In this document: one piece after another, positions 52,306 through 60,491 of the stretch
Layout of the letters: each line of letters starts with the position of its first letter
Numbering within the stretch: the stretch's first letter is position 1
Program-made: the position numbers and the translations under genes
Notes under the pieces: model-generated
What the model was told of the DNA's origin: nothing
The model's input: the letters and a program-made list of their open reading frames with translations, nothing else
Database searches by the model: none
Assembly: GCA_018814405.1 (NCBI GenBank)
Contig: JAHIZO010000010.1
Coordinates: 124,001 to 188,000 of the forward strand
Direction of reading: 5' to 3'
Source: Gammaproteobacteria bacterium
GTDB taxonomy: Bacteria > Pseudomonadota > Gammaproteobacteria > Burkholderiales > Gallionellaceae
Length of the DNA stretch: 64,000 nucleotides

Positions 52306-53577
52306 ATGAAAATATTAGTCATCGGTTCCGGCGGTCGCGAGCACGCACTCGCCTGGCGTCTGGCACAAGGCAAAAAAGTGCAGAAGGTCTACGTCGCCCC
52401 CGGAAACGCGGGCACCGCACTCGAAGAAGGTGTGGAGAACATCAACATCACCGCCATTCCCGAGCTCCTTGAGTTCGCCAAGACTAACGACATCTACATG
52501 ACCGTGGTTGGCCCCGAAGCGCCGCTGGCCGCGGGCGTGGTGGATGCGTTCCGTGCCGAGGGCCTGAAGATATTCGGCCCCACCAAGGCCGCCGCGCAAC
52601 TCGAATCATCCAAGGATTTCGCCAAGCGCTTCATGACGCGCCACGACATCCCCACCGCCTTCTTCGAAACCTTCAGCGAGATCGCACCCGCCAAAGCCTA
52701 CGTTGAAAAACACGGCGCACCCATCGTCGTCAAAGCCGACGGACTCGCCGCAGGCAAAGGTGTGGTCGTCGCCATGACGAACGACGAAGCGTTCGAAGCC
52801 ATCGACATGATGCTGTCCGACAACAAGCTGGGCGACGCCGGTGCGCGTGTCGTGGTGGAAGAATTCCTCACCGGCGAAGAAGCCAGCTTCATCGTCATGG
52901 TCGACGGTAAGAACGTACTCGCCATGGCCAGCAGCCAAGACCACAAGCGCCTGCTAGAGGGCGACCAAGGCCCCAACACCGGCGGCATGGGCGCGTACTC
53001 CCCCGCACCCGTCGTCACCCCCACCATCCACGCCCGCGCCCTGCGCGAAGTCATCATGCCCGTCGTGCGCGGCATGGAAAAAGAAGGCAACACCTTCACC
53101 GGCTTCCTCTACGCCGGCCTGATGATCTCGCCGGACGGCGGCCTCAAAGTGTTGGAATTCAACTGCCGTTTCGGCGACCCCGAGACACAACCCATCATGC
53201 TGCGCCTCAAGAGCGACTTCGCCGTGCTCATCGAACATGGCATCAACGGCACACTCGACAAGGTGGAAGCCGAATGGGACAAGCGCACCGCGCTCGGCGT
53301 CGTCATGGCTGCCGCCAACTACCCCGATACCCCGCGCAAGGGCGATGAGATCACCGGCCTGCCCAAGAACATCGAAGACGCCCACGTCTTCCACGCCGGC
53401 ACCACCATGCAAGACGGCAAAGTCGTCACCAGCGGCGGCCGCGTGCTCTGTGTCGTCGCCCTCGGCGACATGGTCAAGCGCGCCCAACAACGCGCCTACG
53501 AGATCGCCGACACCATCAAGTTCGACGGTTGCCAGATGCGCAGAGACATCGGCTATCGCGCGATAGGGCGGAAGTAA
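52306..53577 (+). CDS. purD: Phosphoribosylamine--glycine ligase (GAR synthetase)
   Basis: Purine pathway ATP-grasp enzyme of 423 residues. The N-terminal KILVIGSGGREHALAWRL, GPEAPLAAGVVDAF, the ATP-grasp VVKADGLAAGKGVVVA and the metal-binding VLEFNCRFGDPETQP are all present. The ATG at 52306 matches the family start; the open frame upstream reads through the repeat. Confidence 0.98.
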   Translation: MKILVIGSGGREHALAWRLAQGKKVQKVYVAPGNAGTALEEGVENINITAIPELLEFAKTNDIYMTVVGPEAPLAAGVVDAFRAEGLKIFGPTKAAAQLESSKDFAKRFMTRHDIPTAFFETFSEIAPAKAYVEKHGAPIVVKADGLAAGKGVVVAMTNDEAFEAIDMMLSDNKLGDAGARVVVEEFLTGEEASFIVMVDGKNVLAMASSQDHKRLLEGDQGPNTGGMGAYSPAPVVTPTIHARALREVIMPVVRGMEKEGNTFTGFLYAGLMISPDGGLKVLEFNCRFGDPETQPIMLRLKSDFAVLIEHGINGTLDKVEAEWDKRTALGVVMAAANYPDTPRKGDEITGLPKNIEDAHVFHAGTTMQDGKVVTSGGRVLCVVALGDMVKRAQQRAYEIADTIKFDGCQMRRDIGYRAIGRK

Positions 53578-53597
53578 GCAAACAAGCAGCAAAAGAG

Positions 53598-53626
53598 CGG
53601 GGAAGTGGAAACACTTCCCCGTTTTG
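53598..53626 (+). terminator. Intrinsic terminator of purD
   Basis: CGGGGAAGTG, loop GAAA, ACTTCCCCG with closing CAC pairing, followed by TTTTGTTTT, 20 bases after the stop. Confidence 0.9.
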
Positions 53627-53718
53627 TTTTAAGCGGAAATAAATTCTTACGCGCTTAGGCACAAAGGCGGCGCAGAGCGCAAACTGCCGCACATCTAAAA
53701 CATAAACAGGAGCGCCAA

Positions 53719-53997
53719 ATGTCCAAGAAAAAGTTCCACTGCCAAGCCGTCACCCATGCAGGCATCAAAAGCATCAGCATCACCGACGACACACATCACT
53801 TCTGCCTCACCCTGGAAGACGCAGGCAACAGATTGAACGCCCTGAAAGAAGCCATCGCCATCGGCAAATATCCCATCGCCATGGAACTGGTGAACTCCTG
53901 CGCCAAGCTGATGACCGGACCCACGGTAAAGTATTACGTCACACAGAACGACGCAGAGAAGTTTGAGCATTCACTGGATAAGGCGTTGCATCACTAA
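53719..53997 (+). CDS. Small hypothetical protein
   Basis: Protein of 92 residues with no domain I recognise. It starts at an ATG with AACAGGAG eight bases upstream. Composition is ordinary for a soluble cytoplasmic protein (mixed alpha/beta, two His pairs, three Cys) and codon use is similar to the neighbours, so it looks like a genuine gene. It is monocistronic between the purD terminator and a convergent glutathione transferase gene. Confidence 0.65.
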   Translation: MSKKKFHCQAVTHAGIKSISITDDTHHFCLTLEDAGNRLNALKEAIAIGKYPIAMELVNSCAKLMTGPTVKYYVTQNDAEKFEHSLDKALHH

Positions 53998-54176
53998 AGA
54001 GGTAACGCTTCACCGCTTTGTATTCTGCGGCCAATATATTCTTTGTTGCCGGCTTAGATAAATGCGGTAGGTGCAATTTGGCTCGGACTCGGCAGATCTG
54101 CATGGTGTGGAAGCAGGAGCGATTCATTCGCAATTCGGTTAGTCAAAGTTAGCCATCAAAACCTCACGCCTATTTT

Positions 54177-54806
54177 TTACTTAGGTAATGGCTTCCACAC
54201 CGGAAATTTCTGCATCACTTTCGCGAACATTTCGGATTCAGTGTATTGGGTTAGCCACGCTCTTAACTTCGGGTAAGAGGCAGTCGAGAACCATGCGCTA
54301 TCGACGGCGGCAAACTGGCGAATAAAAGGTAGCAGGGCTGCATCTGCGATGCTGAAGGTGTCGCCCAATAGATAGGGTGTTTCGGCAAGTCTGGTTTCGA
54401 GGCGCTGCAGGAATGTTTCACCTTGTTCGCGATAGAAGCGTTGTGGGTGTTCGGGGAACCGTTCCGGGTATTTGTAGTGATCGAGCGCTTGTTTGAATGT
54501 GCTGTCGTTCTCTTGCAGCAGCGGCAGGGTCGCAGTCACATGACATTCATTCTCGCCTAACCAATGATGTGTTCCCTGTGTTCTCAAGGCCCACAACATG
54601 ATGTCCCAACTTTCGTCGATGACGCTTCCGTCATGCAACACCAGTACAGGTACGCTGCCTTTGGGTGAGGCGGCGAGCATCTCGGCAGGCTTGTCGCGCA
54701 GTTCCACTTCACGGTGATCAAGCTCGATGCCGCTGATGATGAGTGCACTGCGGGCACGCATGGCATAAGGGCAGCGACGAAATGAGTAGAGGATAGGGCG
54801 TTGCAT
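54177..54806 (-). CDS. Glutathione S-transferase family protein
   Basis: Protein of 209 residues. The N-terminal thioredoxin-like domain starts PILYSFRRCPYAMRARSAL with Cys in a CPYA motif (omega-like active-site Cys), followed by the glutathione-binding PKGSVPVLVL and the DESWDIMLW region. A helical C-terminal domain contains YLLGDTFSIADAALLPF. Substrate is unknown. The ATG at 54806 directly precedes the conserved strand; the longer frame upstream is spurious. Confidence 0.9.
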   Translation of the reverse strand: MQRPILYSFRRCPYAMRARSALIISGIELDHREVELRDKPAEMLAASPKGSVPVLVLHDGSVIDESWDIMLWALRTQGTHHWLGENECHVTATLPLLQENDSTFKQALDHYKYPERFPEHPQRFYREQGETFLQRLETRLAETPYLLGDTFSIADAALLPFIRQFAAVDSAWFSTASYPKLRAWLTQYTESEMFAKVMQKFPVWKPLPK

Positions 54807-54876
54807 GCGGGGTATTTTAGCTTGATATGCATGCGTGTTATTTGAGTGACAGGTTATGATTCGCGCCGATGAGACC

Positions 54877-54894
54877 TCGGGGTCCGATCCCCGA
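54877..54894 (+). promoter_or_regulatory. Terminator-like hairpin in the arsC 5' leader
   Basis: TCGGGG, loop TCCGAT, CCCCGA followed by TTTGTTTT, 30 bases before the arsC start codon. No plus-strand gene ends just upstream, so it could be an attenuator or the trace of a lost gene. Confidence 0.35.
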
Positions 54895-54923
54895 TTTGTT
54901 TTGAGAAAAGAATAAGGAAGCAC

Positions 54924-55274
54924 ATGAGCGTATCGATGTATTACAACCCCAAATGTAGCAAGTGCAGGGCGACCTTGGCCTTGCTGCAGGAAAAGGGAAT
55001 CGAGCCGGAGCTGATCCACTATCTGGAAGCCGCACCTACGGCGGCTGCGCTGGCGGCGGTGCTGGTCAAGCTGGGTAAAGGTGCCAAGGATGTCATCCGC
55101 TTCAATGAGGATGACGCAAAGGCGCTCGGCATTGCCCCTGCAGATGATCGATCAGATGCTGAATGGCTGAACATTATTTCAGCCAACCCGAAGCTGCTGG
55201 AACGTCCGATCGTGATCAATGGCGACAGGGCGGCGATCGGCAGACCGCCTGAGAATGTGCTCGAAATACTTTAG
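54924..55274 (+). CDS. arsC: Arsenate reductase (ArsC, glutaredoxin-dependent family)
   Basis: Protein of 116 residues of the ArsC/Spx-like thioredoxin-fold family. The catalytic Cys is in YYNPKCSKCRATLALL, where E. coli ArsC has NPxCGTSRN; this variant has a CxxC arrangement. The ELIHYLEAAPT strand, the IVINGDRAAIGRPPENVLEIL region (shown in parts: RPIVI, GRPPE) and length match ArsC. No arsR or efflux gene is adjacent, so an arsenic role is assumed from family only; some relatives have other thiol functions. Confidence 0.78.
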   Translation: MSVSMYYNPKCSKCRATLALLQEKGIEPELIHYLEAAPTAAALAAVLVKLGKGAKDVIRFNEDDAKALGIAPADDRSDAEWLNIISANPKLLERPIVINGDRAAIGRPPENVLEIL

Positions 55275-55276
55275 GG

Positions 55277-55406
55277 AAGGTCTGATTAAGTCCGTTCGTG
55301 GTGAGTATTTTCCGTTCGCTCCCTCGATACACCGCGCAAGCGCGGCACTCGGGACGAACGGAAAATGTATCGAACCATGGCTTTCGGACTTAATCAGCAC
55401 CTCCTT
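55277..55406. mobile_element. Nested inverted-repeat element (MITE-like)
   Basis: Outer arms CTGATTAAGTCCG (55282-55294) and CGGACTTAATCAG (55385-55397) are a perfect 13-base inverted repeat. Inner arms ATTTTCCGTTCG (55307-55318) and CGAACGGAAAAT (55355-55366) are a perfect 12-base pair, and a central CCGCGC-AA-GCGCGG hairpin lies between them. About 130 bases long and non-coding. The inner part resembles the TCGATACGGC...ACGAACGG repeats at 9467 and 10531. Confidence 0.65.
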
Positions 55407-55458
55407 AGGTGACACTGGCGCTGCGCGCCATTGCTTCGAGAGAATTTGTTCCAAATAA

Positions 55459-56022
55459 ATGACTGCTCTTCTCGTACCCCAACAAGTCGAGCCGGTAAGA
55501 TTCAGACGATCCATGAAGACCACACTGATCCAACTCCATGAAGATATGGCCGAGCGTGTACGAACCATCCGGGTGGATCACGCCGACTGGTTGTGCGGCA
55601 AGGGTTGCGATGGTTGTTGTCAGCAGCTTGCCGAGGTGCCGCAACTGACATCAGCAGAATGGGATCTACTGCGGGAGGGGCTGGTCGGTCTGCCGCCGGA
55701 ACACTTGCAGGCGATCCACATCAAGATGACCGCCCTGAGCAAGCAGCAGTCGCGCCCCTTCACTTGCCCGATGCTTGATCTTGTCGCCGGCACCTGTCCT
55801 GTCTATTCCCAGCGCCCGGTGGCGTGCCGCACCTACGGCTATTACGTGCAGCGTGATAAAGGTCTTTATTGTCAGGACATCGAGATCCGTGAGGCAGATG
55901 GCGCTCTGGCCGATGTGGTGTGGGGCAATCATGATGCCATTGATCAAAGCCTCGCCGGTCTCGGCGAGAGCCGCGCCTTGACCGACTGGTTCGCGCACTG
56001 GTGTGTGGACAGTCAGTCGTAG
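55459..56022 (+). CDS. Cysteine-cluster (YkgJ-like) protein
   Basis: Protein of 187 residues. Cysteines in LCGKGCDGCCQQ, then FTCPMLD, GTCPVYSQRPVACRTYGYY and LYCQDI form the YkgJ/UPF0153 type metal-binding pattern. Function is unknown. A start at 55513 (MKTTLIQLHED) is equally reasonable and would drop 18 poorly conserved residues. It follows the nested inverted repeat and ends convergently with dusC. Confidence 0.75.
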   Translation: MTALLVPQQVEPVRFRRSMKTTLIQLHEDMAERVRTIRVDHADWLCGKGCDGCCQQLAEVPQLTSAEWDLLREGLVGLPPEHLQAIHIKMTALSKQQSRPFTCPMLDLVAGTCPVYSQRPVACRTYGYYVQRDKGLYCQDIEIREADGALADVVWGNHDAIDQSLAGLGESRALTDWFAHWCVDSQS

Positions 56023-56083
56023 AGAAACTGCTTTCGCTTAAAGGTGTAAGACCTTCGCTGTCGTTTCGACTGAAGCATCCCGA

Positions 56084-57019
56084 TCAACGCTGGATTCTTG
56101 CCAGTATCTTCCCCACCACGATCGGATCGTGTTCGGTGCGCATGTTGCGGTGCAGGGTCTCTGCTTCCGGGTAGGCGGTGCGCATCATGCCCAGCCATTT
56201 CTTGATCATGCCCGGCGCGTGCCTCGGGTCCATTCTGGCGATGAGCTGTTCGTAGTAATCGAGCACCCAACCTTGCAGCGCCGGCCAGGGCATGGCTTCG
56301 TCGCCGGTTTTGATGCGGTGCATCAGGTCGGGGCGGATGATGGCGCCGCGCCCGATCATGACGTCGGTGCAGCCGCTGACCTGGCGGATGTTTTTATAGT
56401 CCTGCGGTGTCCACACTTCGCCGTTGGCGACCACCGGCAATCTCACGCTCTCACGGATCTGGGCGAGCCATTCCCAGCGCGCGGGTGGGCGGTAGCGGTC
56501 GGCACGGGTGCGGGCATGGACGATGAGTTCGTCGGCACCGCCCGCTTCGATGGCGCGGGCGCAATCCAGCGTGAGCGAGGTGTCTTCCAAGCCAAGGCGC
56601 ATCTTGGCGGTGACGGGGATGTGTGGTGGTACGGCGCGGCGGGTGGCGGCGACGATGGCGTGGATCTGCTCGGGGAACTGGAGCAGCACCGCGCCGCCGC
56701 CGTTCCGATTCACCAGCGGGGAGGGGCAGCCGAAGTTGAGGTCGATGCCCGGTGCGCCGAGTGAGGCGGCAAAGGCGGCATTCTCCGCGAGGCAGACTGG
56801 ATCGCTGCCCAGCAATTGCACACGCACCGGTACGCCGGCACGTGTGCAGCCGCCGCGTTCCAGTTCCGGCACAGTGTTGAGAAAGGTTCTTTTGTTGAGC
56901 AGATGGTTCGTCACCCGCACGAATTCCGCCACGCACAGGTCGATGCCGCCGAGCCGCGTCAGGATGTCGCGCAGGCTGTGGTCGGCAAGGCCATCCATTG
57001 GGGCAAGAATCAGGCGCAT
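56084..57019 (-). CDS. dusC: tRNA-dihydrouridine16 synthase C
   Basis: Flavoenzyme of 311 residues that reduces U16 in tRNA. LILAPMDGLADHSLRDILTR, catalytic Cys in LNFGCPSPLVNRNGGG, VHARTRADRYRPPARW and MIGRGAIIRPDL match the DusC subfamily, distinct from DusB at 49153. Monocistronic on the minus strand. Confidence 0.95.
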   Translation of the reverse strand: MRLILAPMDGLADHSLRDILTRLGGIDLCVAEFVRVTNHLLNKRTFLNTVPELERGGCTRAGVPVRVQLLGSDPVCLAENAAFAASLGAPGIDLNFGCPSPLVNRNGGGAVLLQFPEQIHAIVAATRRAVPPHIPVTAKMRLGLEDTSLTLDCARAIEAGGADELIVHARTRADRYRPPARWEWLAQIRESVRLPVVANGEVWTPQDYKNIRQVSGCTDVMIGRGAIIRPDLMHRIKTGDEAMPWPALQGWVLDYYEQLIARMDPRHAPGMIKKWLGMMRTAYPEAETLHRNMRTEHDPIVVGKILARIQR

Positions 57020-57462
57020 GTCGTTCGGGGTGATGGCGGGGGGCGCATTCTAAAGGGAAGCGCTACAAATCCAAACTCCGTCGCAATTGATCGATCGCGC
57101 CTTGTCTTGCTGGGCACTTTGAATATTTTGAGACGCCCAAAAGCAAACGCCGCATCTATGCGGCGTTATCTTTATGTCGGCATCATGGGTTGCCGAAGCG
57201 TTCAGCCTGTCAGGCTGATTGGTGTTGCGTCTAATTGTGAAGAATCATCGCGGGGTCGATAAGCTGCTCCCTTCTTCGGGTTGGCGTTCATGCTGTTGCG
57301 ACTGCAATTATTTTATACACCCCTTGCTGTGCACATTCAATCGAGTATTTTTCTCATGTTTGCAGTTCGGCGTCAGGGCGCTGATTCCACTCTGTAAATC
57401 ACGGTATCGCCGGTGAAGAAAATCGGACGATGCGCATTGATTCAGCCAGAAACAGGTAGCGT
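57020..57462. other. Intergenic region without a recognisable gene
   Basis: About 440 bases between dusC and the TerB-like gene. The only clear structure is a perfect hairpin AACGCCGCAT, loop CT, ATGCGGCGTT at 57146-57167. On the minus strand this is followed by TTTGCTTTTG, so it could terminate transcription from the TerB-like gene about 300 bases upstream. Short open frames here show no conserved features. Confidence 0.6.
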
Positions 57463-57921
57463 CTATTCCATATCCGCCGGTTTGGCGCGCATCTTTGCGG
57501 CGATGTAATCGGCTTGGGAGATGTGGAGCAGGTCGGTCATTCTGCGCATGAGGTGGTTCTCGTGAGCACTTATGTGGCGGTCGGCGTAGGCGACTTGCCA
57601 CATGTATTCGACGATGCGGCCCCTTTCTTCTCGTCCCAGTTCGCGGTGGATGAGCGAGGTGAATTGGTGCAGGTCGTGAGCTTGTTGCGCGGTCTGTTGG
57701 CCTAGTGCGGAGAGTTGTTGCACTTCGCTGTCGCTGAGCTGGAAGCGTTCTTTGAGGATGCGCAATACAGTTGCGCGCTCTGTATCGGTGCTTTCGTCAT
57801 CCGCGCGCATGACTTCTATCATCAGTACGGCGGTGGCGAGTTGCAGAGTATGTTGGGGTGCTGGCGCATCGTTGCTGGCGAGGCTCAGGCTGGTGAAGAA
57901 TTCGTTCAGTTTTTTTAGCAT
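57463..57921 (-). CDS. TerB-family tellurite-resistance-like protein
   Basis: Protein of 152 residues, all helical. The segments ATAVLMIEVMRADDESTDTER, LREERGRIVEYMWQVAYAD (in parts) and HISAHENHLMRRMTDLLHI match the TerB/DUF533-like fold, with acidic metal-binding positions. Stand-alone TerB proteins have no proven role in tellurite resistance. The start MLKKLNEFF at 57921 fits the family; an in-frame ATG at 57957 with AAGG just upstream is an alternative. Confidence 0.85.
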   Translation of the reverse strand: MLKKLNEFFTSLSLASNDAPAPQHTLQLATAVLMIEVMRADDESTDTERATVLRILKERFQLSDSEVQQLSALGQQTAQQAHDLHQFTSLIHRELGREERGRIVEYMWQVAYADRHISAHENHLMRRMTDLLHISQADYIAAKMRAKPADME

Positions 57922-57972
57922 GGTGTTGAGGTTGTCGCTGGATGAAACGGGAAGCATTGCCTTATTCGGTTT

Positions 57973-58039
57973 GTCGTTCCCGCGCAGGCGGGAATCCAGT
58001 TAAATAAAGGCGCTGGTTCCCCGCTTGCGCGGGGATGAC
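57973..58039. repeat. Compact REPIN-like inverted repeat pair
   Basis: GTCGTTCCCGCGCAGGCGG-GAATCCAG on the left and CTGGTTCCCCGCTTGCG-CGGGGATGAC on the right, about 67 bases in total with a short AT-rich loop. Located between slyX and the TerB-like gene. Confidence 0.75.
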
Positions 58040-58057
58040 GAATAAAACAGCGTCTTG

Positions 58058-58267
58058 TTAATAGTGCGGTGGTCTTTCGTTGGCTAGCGATTTGTCTTCG
58101 CCGCCTGATTCGGCGATCGACCGCACCTGCCCGGCGAGTGCGACATACATCCTTTCCAGTCGTTCCAGTTTTTGCTGTTGCTGGTAGACGGTCTTGTTCA
58201 GTTCTTCGATCAGGTCTTCCTGGAAGGTGATCTTTTCTTCGATGTTGATGAGGCGTTCGTCGTTCAT
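58058..58267 (-). CDS. slyX: SlyX family coiled-coil protein
   Basis: Protein of 69 residues, almost entirely one coiled coil: EEKITFQEDLIEELNKTVYQ followed by QQQKLERLERMY. This matches SlyX, a small protein of unknown function, and the C-terminal PPHY ending is the SlyX signature. The ATG at 58267 is the family start; the longer frame upstream is not conserved. Confidence 0.92.
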   Translation of the reverse strand: MNDERLINIEEKITFQEDLIEELNKTVYQQQQKLERLERMYVALAGQVRSIAESGGEDKSLANERPPHY

Positions 58268-58352
58268 GCTGTAAGTCGGTTGGTTCGGCGAATGGCCGGG
58301 GTGCGCATTGTAGCGCGGTACGGCGGGGGGCAATTTCGGTATGATTGCCGCG

Positions 58353-58377
58353 AAACGGTGACAAACTGTCACCGTTT
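58353..58377. promoter_or_regulatory. Perfect 11-base palindrome between slyX and the Fic region
   Basis: AAACGGTGACA, spacer AAC, TGTCACCGTTT. Located 86 bases from the slyX start and 43 bases before a small open frame that leads to the Fic gene. It has operator-like symmetry in a divergent promoter region, with no T tract typical of terminators. Confidence 0.5.
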
Positions 58378-58420
58378 GAAATTTCCCGCCGCCTGCAAGG
58401 AATAAGTGGATCACTAAGTA

Positions 58421-58540
58421 ATGAGCAAAGCCGGAACGCTTGCTGCCTACTTCAAACCTGGCGGCCTCCTGGAAAGCCTGCGTTCTTCTTTTAAAGCGCG
58501 GTTACCTGAAAAGCGCATCCTTATTCAAGAAATCGATTAA
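58421..58540 (+). CDS. Small ORF of 39 codons upstream of the Fic gene
   Basis: Open from ATG 58421 to TAA 58540, starting MSKAGTLAAYFKPGG. AAGGAATAAG lies 13-22 bases upstream, which is far for a ribosome-binding site. I do not recognise it. The AYFKPGGLLESL pattern loosely resembles the N-terminus of DinG/YoaA-type helicases, so it may be a gene remnant. It could equally be a leader peptide. Weak support. Confidence 0.3.
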   Translation: MSKAGTLAAYFKPGGLLESLRSSFKARLPEKRILIQEID

Positions 58541-58578
58541 AATTTAAATAGCGTGATTTCTTATTAAAGGTGACGACT

Positions 58579-59739
58579 ATGCGGCGAGACATCACTGGGC
58601 AATATCTCAGCAGCCTCGCGGGTGGCGAAACAGTTCACGCCTTTGTGCCTGATGCGCTGCCACCTATCCCCGCGCTAACAATCGATGAAGCGCGCCAACG
58701 CTTGTTGGAACGCGCCACGCTTGCCGTGGGACGGCTCGATAGCGTGAGTACCTTGCTGCCAGATCCGCAACTCTTCTTGTATGCCTATGTACGCCGCGAG
58801 GCCGTTCTTTCGTCGCAGATTGAGGGTACACAATCTTCACTCTCCGACCTGCTGCTGTTCGAGCTGGACGAAGCGCCCGGCGTGCCGTTCGATGACGTGG
58901 TCGAAGTCTCCAACTACATTGCTGCGTTGGAGCACGGTATGGCGCGTCTGAGCGAACCTTTTCCGTTATGCAACCGCTTGCTGCGTGAAATGCACGCACG
59001 ACTCATGGCGCGCGGTCGCGGTAGCGAGAAGGCACCGGGAGACTTCCGCCGCAGTCAGAATTGGATCGGTGGTACTCGCCCGGGCAATGCGCGCTTTGTG
59101 CCTCCCCCTCCGCAGGAAGTGGAAGCCTGCATGTCTGCACTTGAACACTATATCAATCTGCCGAATGAGGCTGCACCTGTGCTGATCAAGGCCGCACTGG
59201 CGCATGTGCAATTTGAAACCATCCACCCCTTTCTTGACGGTAACGGCAGACTGGGACGTCTGCTCATTGCACTGTTGCTGCATCAAGGTGGTTTGCTTGC
59301 TCAGCCGCTGCTCTACCTCAGCCTGTATTTCAAACAGCATCGCAATGTCTATTACGAACTACTGGACAAGGTGCGCACCGAGGGTGACTGGGAAACTTGG
59401 GTGGACTTCTTTCTGGAAGGTGTCGAACAAACCGCACATGGCGCAGTGCAGACTGCACAGCGCTTGGTGGCGTTGTTCGAACAAGACAGCCAGCGCATCC
59501 AGCAAAGCGGACGCGGTGCAGCCAATGCTCAACGTTTGCTGCTTGCCCTGCGTAGCCATCCAGTGTCTACACTCAAGCAACTGGGGGCAGAGGCAGGTAT
59601 TAGTTTTCCCACCGCGGGGAAAGCCATGCAATCCCTGATCGAACTCGGCATCGCACGCGAACTCACCGGCCAGCGGCGCAACCGCGTATTCGTATATGAC
59701 ACTTACCTTGCTATCCTCAACGAAGGAGGTGAAGTGTGA
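58579..59739 (+). CDS. Fic family protein (class II, self-inhibited)
   Basis: Protein of 386 residues that likely transfers AMP from ATP to protein hydroxyls. The Fic motif HPFLDGNGRLGR is at about residue 216, and all catalytic residues are intact. The N-terminal inhibitory motif (S/T)xxxE(G/N) is present as SSQIEGTQ near residues 78-85, so activity is held back by Glu82 in the same chain. A C-terminal winged-helix segment (SHPVSTLKQLGAEAGISFPT) suggests DNA binding. The ATG at 58579 has AAGGTGA six bases upstream. The target is unknown. Confidence 0.9.
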   Translation: MRRDITGQYLSSLAGGETVHAFVPDALPPIPALTIDEARQRLLERATLAVGRLDSVSTLLPDPQLFLYAYVRREAVLSSQIEGTQSSLSDLLLFELDEAPGVPFDDVVEVSNYIAALEHGMARLSEPFPLCNRLLREMHARLMARGRGSEKAPGDFRRSQNWIGGTRPGNARFVPPPPQEVEACMSALEHYINLPNEAAPVLIKAALAHVQFETIHPFLDGNGRLGRLLIALLLHQGGLLAQPLLYLSLYFKQHRNVYYELLDKVRTEGDWETWVDFFLEGVEQTAHGAVQTAQRLVALFEQDSQRIQQSGRGAANAQRLLLALRSHPVSTLKQLGAEAGISFPTAGKAMQSLIELGIARELTGQRRNRVFVYDTYLAILNEGGEV

Positions 59740-59794
59740 TGAGTAGAAAACTTCGCGTGCAGCTATTCGAGCTGTGTTTTTTTCGATAGCCGCT

Positions 59795-60352
59795 ATGCAA
59801 AAAATAGATATTTCCAGCCGCGCGCTTGCTGCCCACCTAAAACGTGGCGGCGTGATCGCTTATCCCACCGAGTCTTGCTACGGCCTCGGTTGCGATCCGC
59901 GCAATCGGCGCGCGGTGAAGCGCATCTTGCAGTTGAAGCAGCGTCCGCAGCGTAAGGGGCTGATCCTGATCGCGTCTGACTATCATCAGGTGTCGCCATA
60001 CATACAGCCGCTCACTGCTGCCGAGCAGCAGCGTTTGCAGCAGGATGGTGCGCAGGCGGTGACTGATCTGATGCCGGCGAAACCTTCCTGTCCGCGCTGG
60101 TTGCGCGGGGTGCATGCATCGCTGGCGGTGCGGCTGACAGCGCATCCGTTCGCGCGACAGCTGTGCCGCAGTGCGGGCAGTGCGCTGGTGTCCACCAGTG
60201 CTAACCGCAGCGGTATGCGCGCGGCCAAGACTTATGCCGAGTGTCGGCGAATGTTCGGTGATGGCGTGTGGGTATTGCGCGGTCGTGTGGGAGAACGCAA
60301 ACGTCCTTCGACGATACGGGCGTGGGCCGGTGATAGAATCGTGCGTCAATAA
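59795..60352 (+). CDS. tsaC: Sua5/YciO/YrdC-family threonylcarbamoyl-AMP synthase
   Basis: Makes threonylcarbamoyl-AMP for t6A37 of tRNA; 185 residues. The family shows in GGVIAYPTESCYGLGCDP, LKQRPQRKGLILIAS and STSANRSG, with basic KxR-SxN residues that bind ATP. The short form without the Sua5 C-terminal domain is TsaC (YrdC). Its C-terminus ends in WAGDRIVRQ. It is followed by a REPIN-like terminator element. Confidence 0.9.
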   Translation: MQKIDISSRALAAHLKRGGVIAYPTESCYGLGCDPRNRRAVKRILQLKQRPQRKGLILIASDYHQVSPYIQPLTAAEQQRLQQDGAQAVTDLMPAKPSCPRWLRGVHASLAVRLTAHPFARQLCRSAGSALVSTSANRSGMRAAKTYAECRRMFGDGVWVLRGRVGERKRPSTIRAWAGDRIVRQ

Positions 60353-60362
60353 TTATTAACCC

Positions 60363-60473
60363 GTCATTCCCGCGCAGGCGGGAATCCAGCGTTTTCATCA
60401 AACATGCTTTGGCTTTGTCTCCGTGATGCGGAGATTTTTTGATTGACTGGATTCCCGCCTGCGCGAGAATGAC
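60363..60473. repeat. REPIN-like inverted repeat pair with internal terminator (tsaC-hemF)
   Basis: GTCATTCCCGCGCAGGCGG-GAATCCAG on the left and CTGGATTCCCGCCTGCGCG-AGAATGAC on the right. Between them is an intrinsic terminator TCTCCG-TGATG-CGGAGA followed by six T residues (60418-60440). Layout parallels the element at 52171-52290. Confidence 0.82.
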
Positions 60474-60491
60474 ATCAGCCCGGAGAGCGCA

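Noticed and set aside
57020-57462. A gene in the dusC-TerB gap
   Set aside because: Open frames there are short, lack ribosome-binding sites and conserved features, and cross a perfect hairpin.
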